64,000 bases of DNA from Blastococcus aurantiacus. GTDB taxonomy: Bacteria; Actinomycetota; Actinomycetes; Mycobacteriales; Geodermatophilaceae. Each line of letters begins with the position of its first letter. The stretch's first letter is position 1. The translations under genes were made by a program, and so were the position numbers. The stretch lies in assembly GCF_900102425.1 (NCBI RefSeq), contig NZ_FNBT01000002.1, positions 124,001 through 188,000 of the forward strand, read 5' to 3'. This document shows positions 8,662 through 15,313 of the stretch, piece by piece. The notes beneath the pieces were generated by a model. The model was given only the letters and a program-made list of their open reading frames with translations, was not told where the DNA came from and searched no databases.

Positions 8662-8699
8662 CACGACGGCCCGGGCGGATCACCGCCCGGGCCGTCGTG
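8662..8699 (+). terminator. Rho-independent-like hairpin after the peptide-binding protein gene
   Basis: A perfect 17-bp GC-rich stem with the four-base loop ATCA begins 18 bp after the stop codon. There is no T tract, as is common in high-GC actinobacteria. Confidence 0.8.
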
Positions 8700-8797
8700 C
8701 GTCCCATCGCCCCACCCTCGCAGCGAGCGAGGAGGCGGGGCCGCTCGCGATGCCAGACCGTGCCCGGTGGGCGCCGCGGCTGAGGTCGGGAACGAGT

Positions 8798-8828
8798 CAG
8801 GCCGCCCCCCGTATCGGAGAACGGCCTG
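8798..8828 (-). terminator. Hairpin downstream of the tRNA-Ala remnant
   Basis: CAGGCCG and CGGCCTG arms lie just beyond the 3' side of the att copy. The same arms occur next to the intact tRNA at 21124-21152, so this is probably the original or the duplicated terminator of the tRNA-Ala gene. Confidence 0.5.
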
Positions 8829-8835
8829 ATCGAAG

Positions 8836-8881
8836 GGGGTGGGGCTGAGGGGACTCGAGCCCCTGACCCCCACACTGCCAG
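8836..8881 (-). repeat. Left attachment site: decayed 3' part of tRNA-Ala
   Basis: These 46 bp match 21159-21204, the 3' half of tRNA-Ala(GGC), with two mismatches. One changes the G3-U70 wobble position to C and the other changes the first T of the T-loop, so this copy could not serve as a tRNA end. Identity stops abruptly after CTGCCAG, inside the anticodon region, which marks the probable crossover edge. It is the left boundary of the integrated element. Confidence 0.85.
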
Positions 8882-8960
8882 GCCGTCATGATCACGTTCG
8901 AGGCGGTTCACTGCAGTCCCATAAGGCGTGCGACCAGCGGAGAATTACGGCTGCGCACGG

Positions 8961-9212
8961 CTACGAATGACCGCGAACGACGCCAACTGCAACCACAACT
9001 GCAACCACGGCGGGCGGATCTTTAGCAGAGCTGAATAGGCATGCTAACAATGCGGCGAAGTTGGCACGCCACTCGCGCCAGAGACGGCGCAGCTGTAGAC
9101 GTGCCGGCCGACGAATCTGGCTCACCGCCCATGCTGCGGTTCCCAGCAACGTCATCAGTTCCGTCAGCCGTTGCATGTGTCGGACCGACATCGATTTCAC
9201 GTCCTTGATCAT
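8961..9212 (-). CDS. Possible small hypothetical protein
   Basis: An 83-codon frame starts at ATG 9212 and includes a stretch rich in Leu, Arg and Trp (LRRLWREWRANFAALLACLF). Its last third is simply the arm-type repeat read as Val-Ala-Val repeats, which argues that at least the C-terminus is fortuitous. No good ribosome site and no recognised domain are seen. I list it only because it is the one plausible frame in the 445 bp between the left att site and the next gene. Confidence 0.2.
   Translation of the reverse strand: MIKDVKSMSVRHMQRLTELMTLLGTAAWAVSQIRRPARLQLRRLWREWRANFAALLACLFSSAKDPPAVVAVVVAVGVVRGHS
8985..9008. repeat. Left arm-type integrase repeats
   Basis: Two tandem copies of AACTGCAACCAC. 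The same double unit is at 21092-21114, inside the 3' part of the integrase gene. Repeats of this size at both ends of a tyrosine-integrase element are typical binding sites for the N-terminal domain of the integrase. Confidence 0.6.
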
Positions 9213-9276
9213 CGCCTGGTTCCGTGGTCATCCCCCTGAGCTGTGCACGAACATGTCCACCTGTCTGTTTAGGTAA

Positions 9277-9292
9277 ATGTCTAGCGTAACGC
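9277..9292. repeat. Copy 1 of a 16-bp repeat flanking the toxin cassette
   Basis: ATGTCTAGCGTAACGC occurs here, 34 bp before the next start codon, and recurs with one change at 11940-11955, just after the RES gene. It may be an operator for the Xre protein or a scar of cassette insertion. Confidence 0.35.
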
Positions 9293-9326
9293 GCAGAAGT
9301 ATGTTAACTTGTCTACGGAGGTGGTC

Positions 9327-10589
9327 ATGGTGGTCCAGCCACGAGTGCTACGCCCAGTGCCCGACCCGCTGGGGAGCTACATCCGTCCGGGGTATAAGGA
9401 CGGACCCGATGTCCTCCAGCTGCTCGTCGAGGGACGGTCGATCGCATCTGGGCTTGTCGCTAACCCCACCTGGGGGAACCGGCAGGCCGATCTGATGACC
9501 GAAGCCGGTCGGCAAGGCCTCGAGACGGTGCTCGACCCGTTGACTGTCGACCTGGGCACCGCGGGTGGCTTCGGTCGAGGGAGGGTCAGGAATCTTCCGT
9601 GGGCGGGGAACGCACCCCACTTGCCCGATGACCTGACTGGCCTCGCCGGTGTTCCGCTTGTCCGGGCGATTGCCGAGGAGGTGCAGGCCCGGGGATACAG
9701 CGCGGTGCTGGCTCCGACCCACTTCTTGTCTGCGGCTGATGACCCATGGCTGTTGATCGACGCCGACCTGACGCATCGACTCCGAGCCGAACTGGACCGT
9801 CTCGGTCTGGGTCACGTGCGGATCTACTACCCCCTGGTGGTCAAGGCCGAGGTGTTCCGGCACGCAGAAGCCCGAGGCCGGCTGGTACAAACGTTGCGCC
9901 CACCGCTGCCCATCGACGCCGTGTGGTTGCGGATCCATCCGTTCGGCACCAACAGCAGCGGACCGCTGGCGCTGCGCCGATACCTCGAGGGGTGCCGAGA
10001 CCTGCACGCCACCGGCGTGCCGCTGGTCGCTGAGCACTCAGGCACGGTCGGCCTGGCACTGATGGCCTTCGGAGCCGTGGGTGGGATCGAATCGGGCATC
10101 ACCTTCAGCGAGGGAGTCCAGCTAGGCGGCCTATTCAAGGCCCCCGACCCCGACGACCGCGGCTTCTCGCCCGCCCCCCGCATCTACCTACACCAACTGG
10201 GAACCTTCCTGCCGCCGGAGCGGGGCGAGGCATTCTTCGGCGCCCGAGGCATGAAGTCCGCCCACGGCTGCACCAACAGCGGCTGCTGCCCCCGAGGCTG
10301 GCAGGACATGCAGATGCGGCCCCGTCGACACTTCCTGCTTCAGCGAGCCCATGAGGTAGCCACGCTCAGTGCAACGCCGCCGCCGTTGCGGGCTGGCCTG
10401 TACATGGAGAACTTTCTTCGACCGGCGTCCGACCGCGCGGTGCGTGCGGCGGAGATCGAGCCCAGCCTGGAGCCGGCACGAAAGCGCCTGGACTCCTGGC
10501 GGGGCACGCTGGGCGCTCAGTTGGAGAAGCACTCGGTGTTCACCGTCAGTGAGCCCGCGGCCGGTAAGCGCCTGCGCCGTCCCGCCTGA
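9327..10589 (+). CDS. Protein of unknown function with a His/Cys cluster
   Basis: 420 residues; I do not recognise the family. Alternating hydrophobic strands and helices (VPLVRAIAEEVQARGYSAV, VPLVAEHSGTVGLALMAFG, GIESGITFSEG) look like a TIM-barrel enzyme. Near residue 310 is SAHGCTNSGCCPRGW, a His/Cys cluster that could bind a metal. The overall plan is loosely like tRNA-guanine-transglycosylase/DpdA-type proteins, but I cannot show that. No signal peptide or membrane helix is seen. The ATG at 9327 is chosen because GGAGG lies 6 bp upstream. The Xre and RES genes follow after a 400-bp gap on the same strand, so it may be part of the same cassette. Confidence 0.7.
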   Translation: MVVQPRVLRPVPDPLGSYIRPGYKDGPDVLQLLVEGRSIASGLVANPTWGNRQADLMTEAGRQGLETVLDPLTVDLGTAGGFGRGRVRNLPWAGNAPHLPDDLTGLAGVPLVRAIAEEVQARGYSAVLAPTHFLSAADDPWLLIDADLTHRLRAELDRLGLGHVRIYYPLVVKAEVFRHAEARGRLVQTLRPPLPIDAVWLRIHPFGTNSSGPLALRRYLEGCRDLHATGVPLVAEHSGTVGLALMAFGAVGGIESGITFSEGVQLGGLFKAPDPDDRGFSPAPRIYLHQLGTFLPPERGEAFFGARGMKSAHGCTNSGCCPRGWQDMQMRPRRHFLLQRAHEVATLSATPPPLRAGLYMENFLRPASDRAVRAAEIEPSLEPARKRLDSWRGTLGAQLEKHSVFTVSEPAAGKRLRRPA

Positions 10590-10991
10590 AGAAGCAGGGG
10601 GCGAGCGGTTCAGTGTCTGTCGGGCAATCCATCGGCTGCTGCAAGGGCTACCTGCTGGCAGCGCGCTCCGCGCTGCCACCACCGCACCAGGGTCCTTGCG
10701 GACCAGAGCCGTATACGTCTCCTCGCGTCGGGTCGCACGGGAGACGGTGGCAACCCTCCATTGGATCCTCGCCGCAGACTCGGTGGGCCCCCTCCGGGGG
10801 ATGTGGCCTCCGGGGATCATGAGAATCCTGATCCAGATACAGATTCGAACCGGCACCCCTGTCCCGGTGCCCGCCGATAGCGACGCCAGGCTGCAACCGC
10901 AGTCGACTTTCGCTGATGATCTTCCCCGTATCACCGCTGCCTGCACCTAGACGGCGGTAGGACGCGTTACCCCCACTCACAGGAGGACCTC
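10590..10991. other. 402-bp intergenic stretch with a hairpin
   Basis: No convincing gene is seen. It holds a perfect 10-bp stem with a CTC loop at 10656-10678, probably a terminator after the unknown gene. The Xre gene has an AGGAGG ribosome site at its right end, so a separate promoter for the toxin-antitoxin pair probably lies here. Confidence 0.5.
10656..10678 (+). terminator. Hairpin between the unknown gene and xre
   Basis: TGGCAGCGCG, loop CTC, CGCGCTGCCA: a perfect stem 67 bp after the stop codon of the 420-residue protein. There is no T tract. Confidence 0.5.
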
Positions 10992-11330
10992 ATGCCAGGT
11001 GCAGTCGCTGACCGCCTGGACTCGATCAAGCAGCACGCCGGGATCCGCGGTCGCGAGATCGCTCAACTGCTTGACACCACACCTCAAACCGTGTCTCGGT
11101 GGCAGCAGGGCCATGTAGACCCCCAGCCAAGCAAGCTACAGAACCTGCTTACCTTGGAGTGGCTGACAGACCAGCTCGCCGAGTTCTTCCCACCAGATCA
11201 AGCGCGCCTTTGGCTATTCGCCCCACACAGACTGTTGGGCGGGGACACGCCAGCCGCACGCATACAGCAGGGCAAACACCAGGACGTGCTAGCTCTCATC
11301 GATCAGCTGCGCGACGGGGCCTTCGTCTGA
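10992..11330 (+). CDS. Antitoxin, Xre/MbcA/ParS type
   Basis: 112 residues. The first 50 form a helix-turn-helix (IRGREIAQLLDTTPQTVSRW), and the C-terminal 45 form the toxin-binding segment of the DUF2384/MbcA-ParS family (ARLWLFAPHRLLGGDTPAARI, then LIDQL). Such proteins bind and neutralise the RES-domain toxin encoded next to them and repress their own promoter. The ATG follows AGGAGG. The toxin gene starts 2 bp after this stop, giving the antitoxin-toxin order usual for Xre-RES pairs. The pair is carried by the integrated element and may stabilise it or act in defence. Confidence 0.88.
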   Translation: MPGAVADRLDSIKQHAGIRGREIAQLLDTTPQTVSRWQQGHVDPQPSKLQNLLTLEWLTDQLAEFFPPDQARLWLFAPHRLLGGDTPAARIQQGKHQDVLALIDQLRDGAFV

Positions 11331-11332
11331 GC

Positions 11333-11851
11333 ATGTCCACGTCAAGCCACGATCCCGAGCTGCTCGACGCCCTCGAAGAACTGGCTACCAATCCCTACGA
11401 AGGCACCGCCTGGCGACACATGTTCAACGACTATCCGCCCTCCAAGGTCAACATCTCGGGCGCCCGCTGGAACCCTGCAGGGGTGGGTGCGATTTACCTG
11501 GCGGTGGACCGGGACACCGCCGAAGCTGAGGGTCAGCACGCGGTCGACATCCAGCCAGCGCGAATGTTCGCTCGGCGCGTTCTCTACGAGGTCAACATCG
11601 ATGTGGATGACGTGGTTGACCTCACCGCTGTGGGGGCCTTGCGGTCGGTAGGCCTCTCATCACGTGACATAGAAGCCGACGACTTCACGAACTGTCAGAA
11701 GGTCGGAGCCGCGGCGGCCTGGTTAGGTCGTGGAGGTCTCCTGGTCCCCAGTGCCCGAGCCGCTGGCAGCAACTTGGTCGTCTTAGTCGACAGCTCCGCA
11801 GCCGCCACCGACGTCACCATCGTCTCCACACAAGTACTCGAGACCCGCTAA
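11333..11851 (+). CDS. RES-domain toxin (NAD+-degrading family)
   Basis: 172 residues of the RES family, whose members (for example MbcT) consume NAD+ and arrest growth unless held by the partner Xre protein. The motif GARWNPAGVGAIYLA at residues 43-57 and the upstream TAWRHM contain the conserved Arg residues. The later ARRVLYEVNIDVDDVVDL is the usual beta-rich core, and KVGAAAAWLGRGGLLVPSAR is the conserved C-terminal block with its Ser. No membrane segment is present. The start is 2 bp after the antitoxin stop, so translation is coupled. The gene appears intact, which implies that the antitoxin must be active. Confidence 0.88.
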   Translation: MSTSSHDPELLDALEELATNPYEGTAWRHMFNDYPPSKVNISGARWNPAGVGAIYLAVDRDTAEAEGQHAVDIQPARMFARRVLYEVNIDVDDVVDLTAVGALRSVGLSSRDIEADDFTNCQKVGAAAAWLGRGGLLVPSARAAGSNLVVLVDSSAAATDVTIVSTQVLETR

Positions 11852-12161
11852 GCGGCCTCCGAGTGGCGACGAGCAGGGCTGCTGTACCTGCGGTGAACTG
11901 GGTGAGCAGAGCGGGATCGACGGTGGGCGGTCACCAGACATGTCTAGCGTGACGCAGGCGATCACTTACGTTCTCGAGCCGTGCGCACAGCCACCAAGCT
12001 CCCCGAACAGGTCGGACAGCTGGACGAGGGCCGGGAAGGTGGGCAGCGCAAGCACCCTTGCACGCCAACTTCCAACAGGGGCGAACACGTCGTCGGCAAC
12101 GCCGTGTGGCAGCGGTGGCCGAGGTGCCGGCTCTCCCAGACCACCTGTGAAAGGTTTTTTC
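11852..12161. other. 310-bp intergenic stretch
   Basis: It holds the second copy of the 16-bp repeat at 11940-11955 and nothing else I can name. The frame of the next gene stays open leftward to 11940, but those codons show no family similarity. Confidence 0.4.
11940..11955. repeat. Copy 2 of the 16-bp repeat flanking the toxin cassette
   Basis: ATGTCTAGCGTGACGC differs at one base from the copy at 9277-9292. The two copies bracket the unknown gene plus the Xre-RES pair. Confidence 0.35.
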
Positions 12162-12890
12162 GTGGCTCCTAAGAGGTGTGAGAGCGATCAGAGCGCTCAG
12201 ATCGCGACACCAACAGCGATAGCGGCAATCAGGAAGATGATTGAAGCTCTAGTGGCCTTGCCAACGCTACCGCACAGCACCAACTTTTACGCGGACGATC
12301 ACGCCTGCTGCACTGACGTCCGCCTAGATTACGAGTCGGCCAACACGCGCCGCGAGCGAATGGCGACGCATCTTGAATGCGCCTGGGGCGCGCCATTACT
12401 GCTGATTGGCGAGGCCGCAGGGTGGCGCGGCGCCAGACAGACGGGAGTGCCATTTACGGCACCCTTCGACCTTCATGGCAGCGGTATGCGTGAACCCAGC
12501 GCGACGATCGTGCGACAGACCATCGCGAATTCCGGAATGCCGGGGCGAGTCATGACCTGGAACGCGTACCCTCTGCACCCCCATCAGGTCGGGCTAGCAG
12601 CATCAAATCGATCGCCGACGGCGCGGGAGGTTGCCAGCGGCCTTCCGCTCCTAGATCAGCTGGTTCGTGGGCGCCGCATCATTGCCGTTGGCCGACGTGC
12701 CGCCGACTCGTTGGCCCAGATATTCGACGCCCCACCCCCGATAGCATCCGCTGCCAAAGTATCGTCCATGGCCGTCCAGGTGCGACATCCATCCTTCGGC
12801 GGGGCGCGCGCTTTCCGGGAGCAGTTTGCCATGGCACTTGTCCACTTTGGCTTCACGAAGCAAAGCGGAGCGCCCATCGATCATCCCTAG
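12162..12890 (+). CDS. Uracil-DNA glycosylase superfamily protein
   Basis: 242 residues if the GTG at 12162 is used (AAAGG 7 bp upstream); an ATG at 12237 is an alternative. UDG-fold motifs are clear: LLIGEAAGWRGARQTGVPFT at about residues 81-99 (motif 1, GEAAG) and TWNAYPLHPH. IAVGRRAADSL follows, and the leucine-loop motif VRHPSFGGARAF is near the C-terminus (His209-Pro-Ser). This is the SMUG/family-4-like part of the superfamily, which removes uracil or oxidised uracil such as 5-hydroxymethyluracil from DNA. It converges on the nucleotide operon with one base between the stops. Which base it removes is not known from sequence. Confidence 0.8.
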   Translation: MAPKRCESDQSAQIATPTAIAAIRKMIEALVALPTLPHSTNFYADDHACCTDVRLDYESANTRRERMATHLECAWGAPLLLIGEAAGWRGARQTGVPFTAPFDLHGSGMREPSATIVRQTIANSGMPGRVMTWNAYPLHPHQVGLAASNRSPTAREVASGLPLLDQLVRGRRIIAVGRRAADSLAQIFDAPPPIASAAKVSSMAVQVRHPSFGGARAFREQFAMALVHFGFTKQSGAPIDHP

Positions 12891-12891
12891 G

Positions 12892-13602
12892 TTACCCAAG
12901 ACTTGTCGTCGCAGAATCCAAAGCAGCGGCGATGTCCCCGACAAGTCGGTCCCTAGTGTCAGGCTCTCGGACATCGGCTTCCGCCGGCACGATGAATTTT
13001 GGACTCGACTTCCATCTATCAACGAACCCGTCGAAACTCTGGCGGATAGCCTCAAGGAGTTCGTCCCCTGCCACTCCCTCGCCAGGACGATCTCGCTCCG
13101 CCACCCGAGACCGCGCTTGCGCCGGGGTCAGTTGGCGGAACACGAGTAAGTCAGGCACGAGGTAACTACGCTCCAGAACACGCGTCAGGTCCCGCAACAG
13201 TTGCGCCTCCCGCAAAGGGATGCGGCCCAAACTCTCGTTCGCAGCTAGGTACGCTCCTGAGTGCTCGAAGGGTGTACGGTCCTCCACGATAACGTCGGGG
13301 AGTGCCGTATCAACTCTTGCCAGCTCCGATCGCAACGCGTCATGCCGATGGACAGATGCAAGAAGAAAGTGAACCTGGCTCGCAAACCCCCAACGAGGGA
13401 AGTCGAGGTAGGAGTCGGCGAAGAACGCATTGTCCTCCTCAACATGTCCTTCAAGGTGACCCTGCCAACCCAGCTTGTCGATCAATGCCTGCGCCAAGGT
13501 TGAGGCGCCGGCCCCGATCGAGCCAGTCACCACCACATAGCGACGGCGCGCCTGCGGAAATGACTGGTGATCCGGTTGCTTGCCGTTCGGCATGATGCTC
13601 AT
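12892..13602 (-). CDS. Deoxynucleoside kinase-like protein, P-loop lysine missing
   Basis: 236 residues similar to bacterial deoxyguanosine/deoxyadenosine kinases. VEDRTPFEHSGAYLAANE matches the DRS region, SYLVPDLLVFRQLTPAQA the next strand, and AERDRPGEGV the lid with its arginines. The P-loop reads GSIGAGAST (residues 27-35): Ala33 stands where the family has the ATP-binding Lys (GAGKST). Without it, normal kinase activity is doubtful, so it may be a nucleotide sensor, a regulatory pseudokinase or a changed enzyme. The start is uncertain (13602, 13593 or the GTG at 13656). It is the last gene of the minus-strand operon, 76 bp after the N-hydrolase-like gene. Confidence 0.78.
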   Translation of the reverse strand: MSIMPNGKQPDHQSFPQARRRYVVVTGSIGAGASTLAQALIDKLGWQGHLEGHVEEDNAFFADSYLDFPRWGFASQVHFLLASVHRHDALRSELARVDTALPDVIVEDRTPFEHSGAYLAANESLGRIPLREAQLLRDLTRVLERSYLVPDLLVFRQLTPAQARSRVAERDRPGEGVAGDELLEAIRQSFDGFVDRWKSSPKFIVPAEADVREPDTRDRLVGDIAAALDSATTSLG

Positions 13603-13678
13603 GCGTGCTCGAGGCCCCCGTCCGAAGAGTCGATCCTTCCATCTTAAGTGGTCCACACTCCCGTGAGTAGCCGTAATC

Positions 13679-14143
13679 TCAACCCACGAGGCGGGAGTGC
13701 GATGGAACGACCGATCGGGCGCGCGTGTTCATGAGGTTGCGCGACAACGCGTCCTTCAAATCGGCGATACCGCCAAACTGAACAATCGTTCCCCCAGCAT
13801 CTTCGATCAAGCCCGCAGCAAATCGGGACACCTTTTCGCCGCTGCGTACGATAGCTACAATTGGGACGCCGGCATGGGCTGCAATAGCGAGCTCGGCACC
13901 GACACCGGTACTCGGGGCGCCGACGTGCGCAATGACAAGGTCGCTATTTAGGAGTTCGCGCACATCGCGACGGTATACCTCAGAGGCGCTGACAAACTGC
14001 GCGCGTTCCGGATCGGTGTGCATGTGAGGCACGTAAGGGTCAAGATCGAGGGTAGTTACAATTTCAGCAACCGCCTCATATAGCGCTCTGGCGAGGCGGA
14101 GGTCCGTCGAGCCTTGGAGCGGTCCAGAAATGTAAACGCGCAT
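13679..14143 (-). CDS. DNPH1-like 2'-deoxynucleoside 5'-phosphate N-hydrolase
   Basis: 154 residues of the nucleoside 2-deoxyribosyltransferase fold. The N-terminal VYISGPLQGS binds the sugar-phosphate. YRRDV gives Asp60, and APSTGVGAELAIA gives Glu84. The 24-residue Asp-Glu spacing equals that of Asp80 and Glu104 of human DNPH1, and PSTGVGAEL closely matches its PSLGVGYEL. DNPH1-type enzymes cut dNMPs, notably 5-hydroxymethyl-dUMP, to base and deoxyribose phosphate. True NDT transferase activity remains possible. The ATG at 14143 overlaps the TGA of the peptidase gene (TGATG); a GTG at 14146 would add one residue. Tight coupling suggests a joint function with its operon partners. Confidence 0.78.
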   Translation of the reverse strand: MRVYISGPLQGSTDLRLARALYEAVAEIVTTLDLDPYVPHMHTDPERAQFVSASEVYRRDVRELLNSDLVIAHVGAPSTGVGAELAIAAHAGVPIVAIVRSGEKVSRFAAGLIEDAGGTIVQFGGIADLKDALSRNLMNTRARSVVPSHSRLVG

Positions 14144-15267
14144 CACAAATCTTTCGCTAGGGGGAGCCTTTGCAGATATGAATCGAAGTCGTGTTCGCCC
14201 CGTGCGCGCCTATACGGACGGGGGCGACTCAAGACGGTGGTAAGAAGATCACCGTGAAGCACGTACACAGTGTCATCGGCGGTCTCGTCGCGAACAGGGC
14301 GGCCTTGGAGAATGGGCAGTTCTCCTTGGTCGCGAAATGCGGGTCGTACCGCCAGCATTTTTCCCGTGTAGTGGCGATCCCCAACCTCGATGGTGGCCTC
14401 CGCGGCGTAGGCCGAGCCATGGGTCAGCGCTTGAGTGACCAAGTCCGGGCGCAAGTGACGACGCGAAAGGCCCGGCGGGAGGTAAACCCCATCCACGGTG
14501 CGACAGTAGGAGCTTTGGATCCGCCAATTAACCCCACGCCGGTGCTGGAGGTACTGCCATGCCGTCAGGACGGTCCTTGGCAGAAGTGTCGCAACTCGAC
14601 GCAGAAGCGTCACATGCGAAACCAAGTAGGTGTCGTAAAGACGATTGTAGTCGGCAAGGGTTCTCAACGGATTACTTGTTAGGTAGTCGGACACGTCGCC
14701 CACAGGTACGAGCAGCTCGGCGGCACCATAGTCGCAAAGCTCTTCAATCTGCCGGTGCGATTGACGATTCTGGAGATCAGAGAGGGCGCGGCGGTCATCC
14801 GCCAGTGTCTCATACAGCAAGATATGGGCGATCTCGTGCGCTTCTGTGAACCTGACTCTCCGCCACGACATGTCCTCGCGGCGGTAGACGGTCCACCCGC
14901 GGCTATGAGCATGTAGACGCCCGTGTGCGCCGCTTCCGGGCCGCGCCTTCGCTCGACGAGCCGACAATTCCTCAAGGATGGGGGTGAGGGCATATGGTCC
15001 CGATTGCTGCCGAGTACGACGACGAAGATCTGCACATGCTGCGTCCATTGCGGCAGCAGGACTCGACGCGTTCCAAGCGCCTGCGAACGCGACCAGGGAA
15101 GGGGCGACGGCACCGCGTCGGACGGGTTGCTCTCGACGTTTCACCTCGGGCGCTCTTGCGGCCACGGGCGTGCCCGCGCCTCCGGTAACGGGGCTGCCCG
15201 TTTCAGCTTGTTCGTTGAAAGGGAACGAAAGCTGCGGGTCTTCGGGCGTCACTGTCTCACCGTCCAT
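14143..15267 (-). CDS. ImmA/IrrE-family metallopeptidase
   Basis: 374 residues from the ATG at 15267. The zinc-protease helix AHEIAHILLYE (residues 143-153) gives the HExxH motif, followed by EELCDYGAAELLVP with the third ligand region, as in ImmA/IrrE. The N-terminal 85 residues are acidic, Pro/Ala-rich and probably disordered. The C-terminal 150 residues (after CRTVDGVYLPPG) are beta-rich and of unknown role. Family members cleave repressors or sense DNA damage and often switch on mobile-element genes. It lies between the thymidylate-synthase-like and DNPH1-like genes, 46 bp after the former and overlapping the latter, so it may sense or trigger the module. Confidence 0.85.
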   Translation of the reverse strand: MDGETVTPEDPQLSFPFNEQAETGSPVTGGAGTPVAARAPEVKRREQPVRRGAVAPSLVAFAGAWNASSPAAAMDAACADLRRRTRQQSGPYALTPILEELSARRAKARPGSGAHGRLHAHSRGWTVYRREDMSWRRVRFTEAHEIAHILLYETLADDRRALSDLQNRQSHRQIEELCDYGAAELLVPVGDVSDYLTSNPLRTLADYNRLYDTYLVSHVTLLRRVATLLPRTVLTAWQYLQHRRGVNWRIQSSYCRTVDGVYLPPGLSRRHLRPDLVTQALTHGSAYAAEATIEVGDRHYTGKMLAVRPAFRDQGELPILQGRPVRDETADDTVYVLHGDLLTTVLSRPRPYRRARGEHDFDSYLQRLPLAKDL

Positions 15268-15313
15268 GGCGCCCGCTGGACAGACTCTCCCAACGGGATC
15301 GGACCTCCCATGG

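Noticed and set aside
9022-9231. Alternative 69-codon frame on the minus strand near the left att site
   Set aside because: The composition is random-like, it overlaps another weak frame, and its start has no properly spaced ribosome site.
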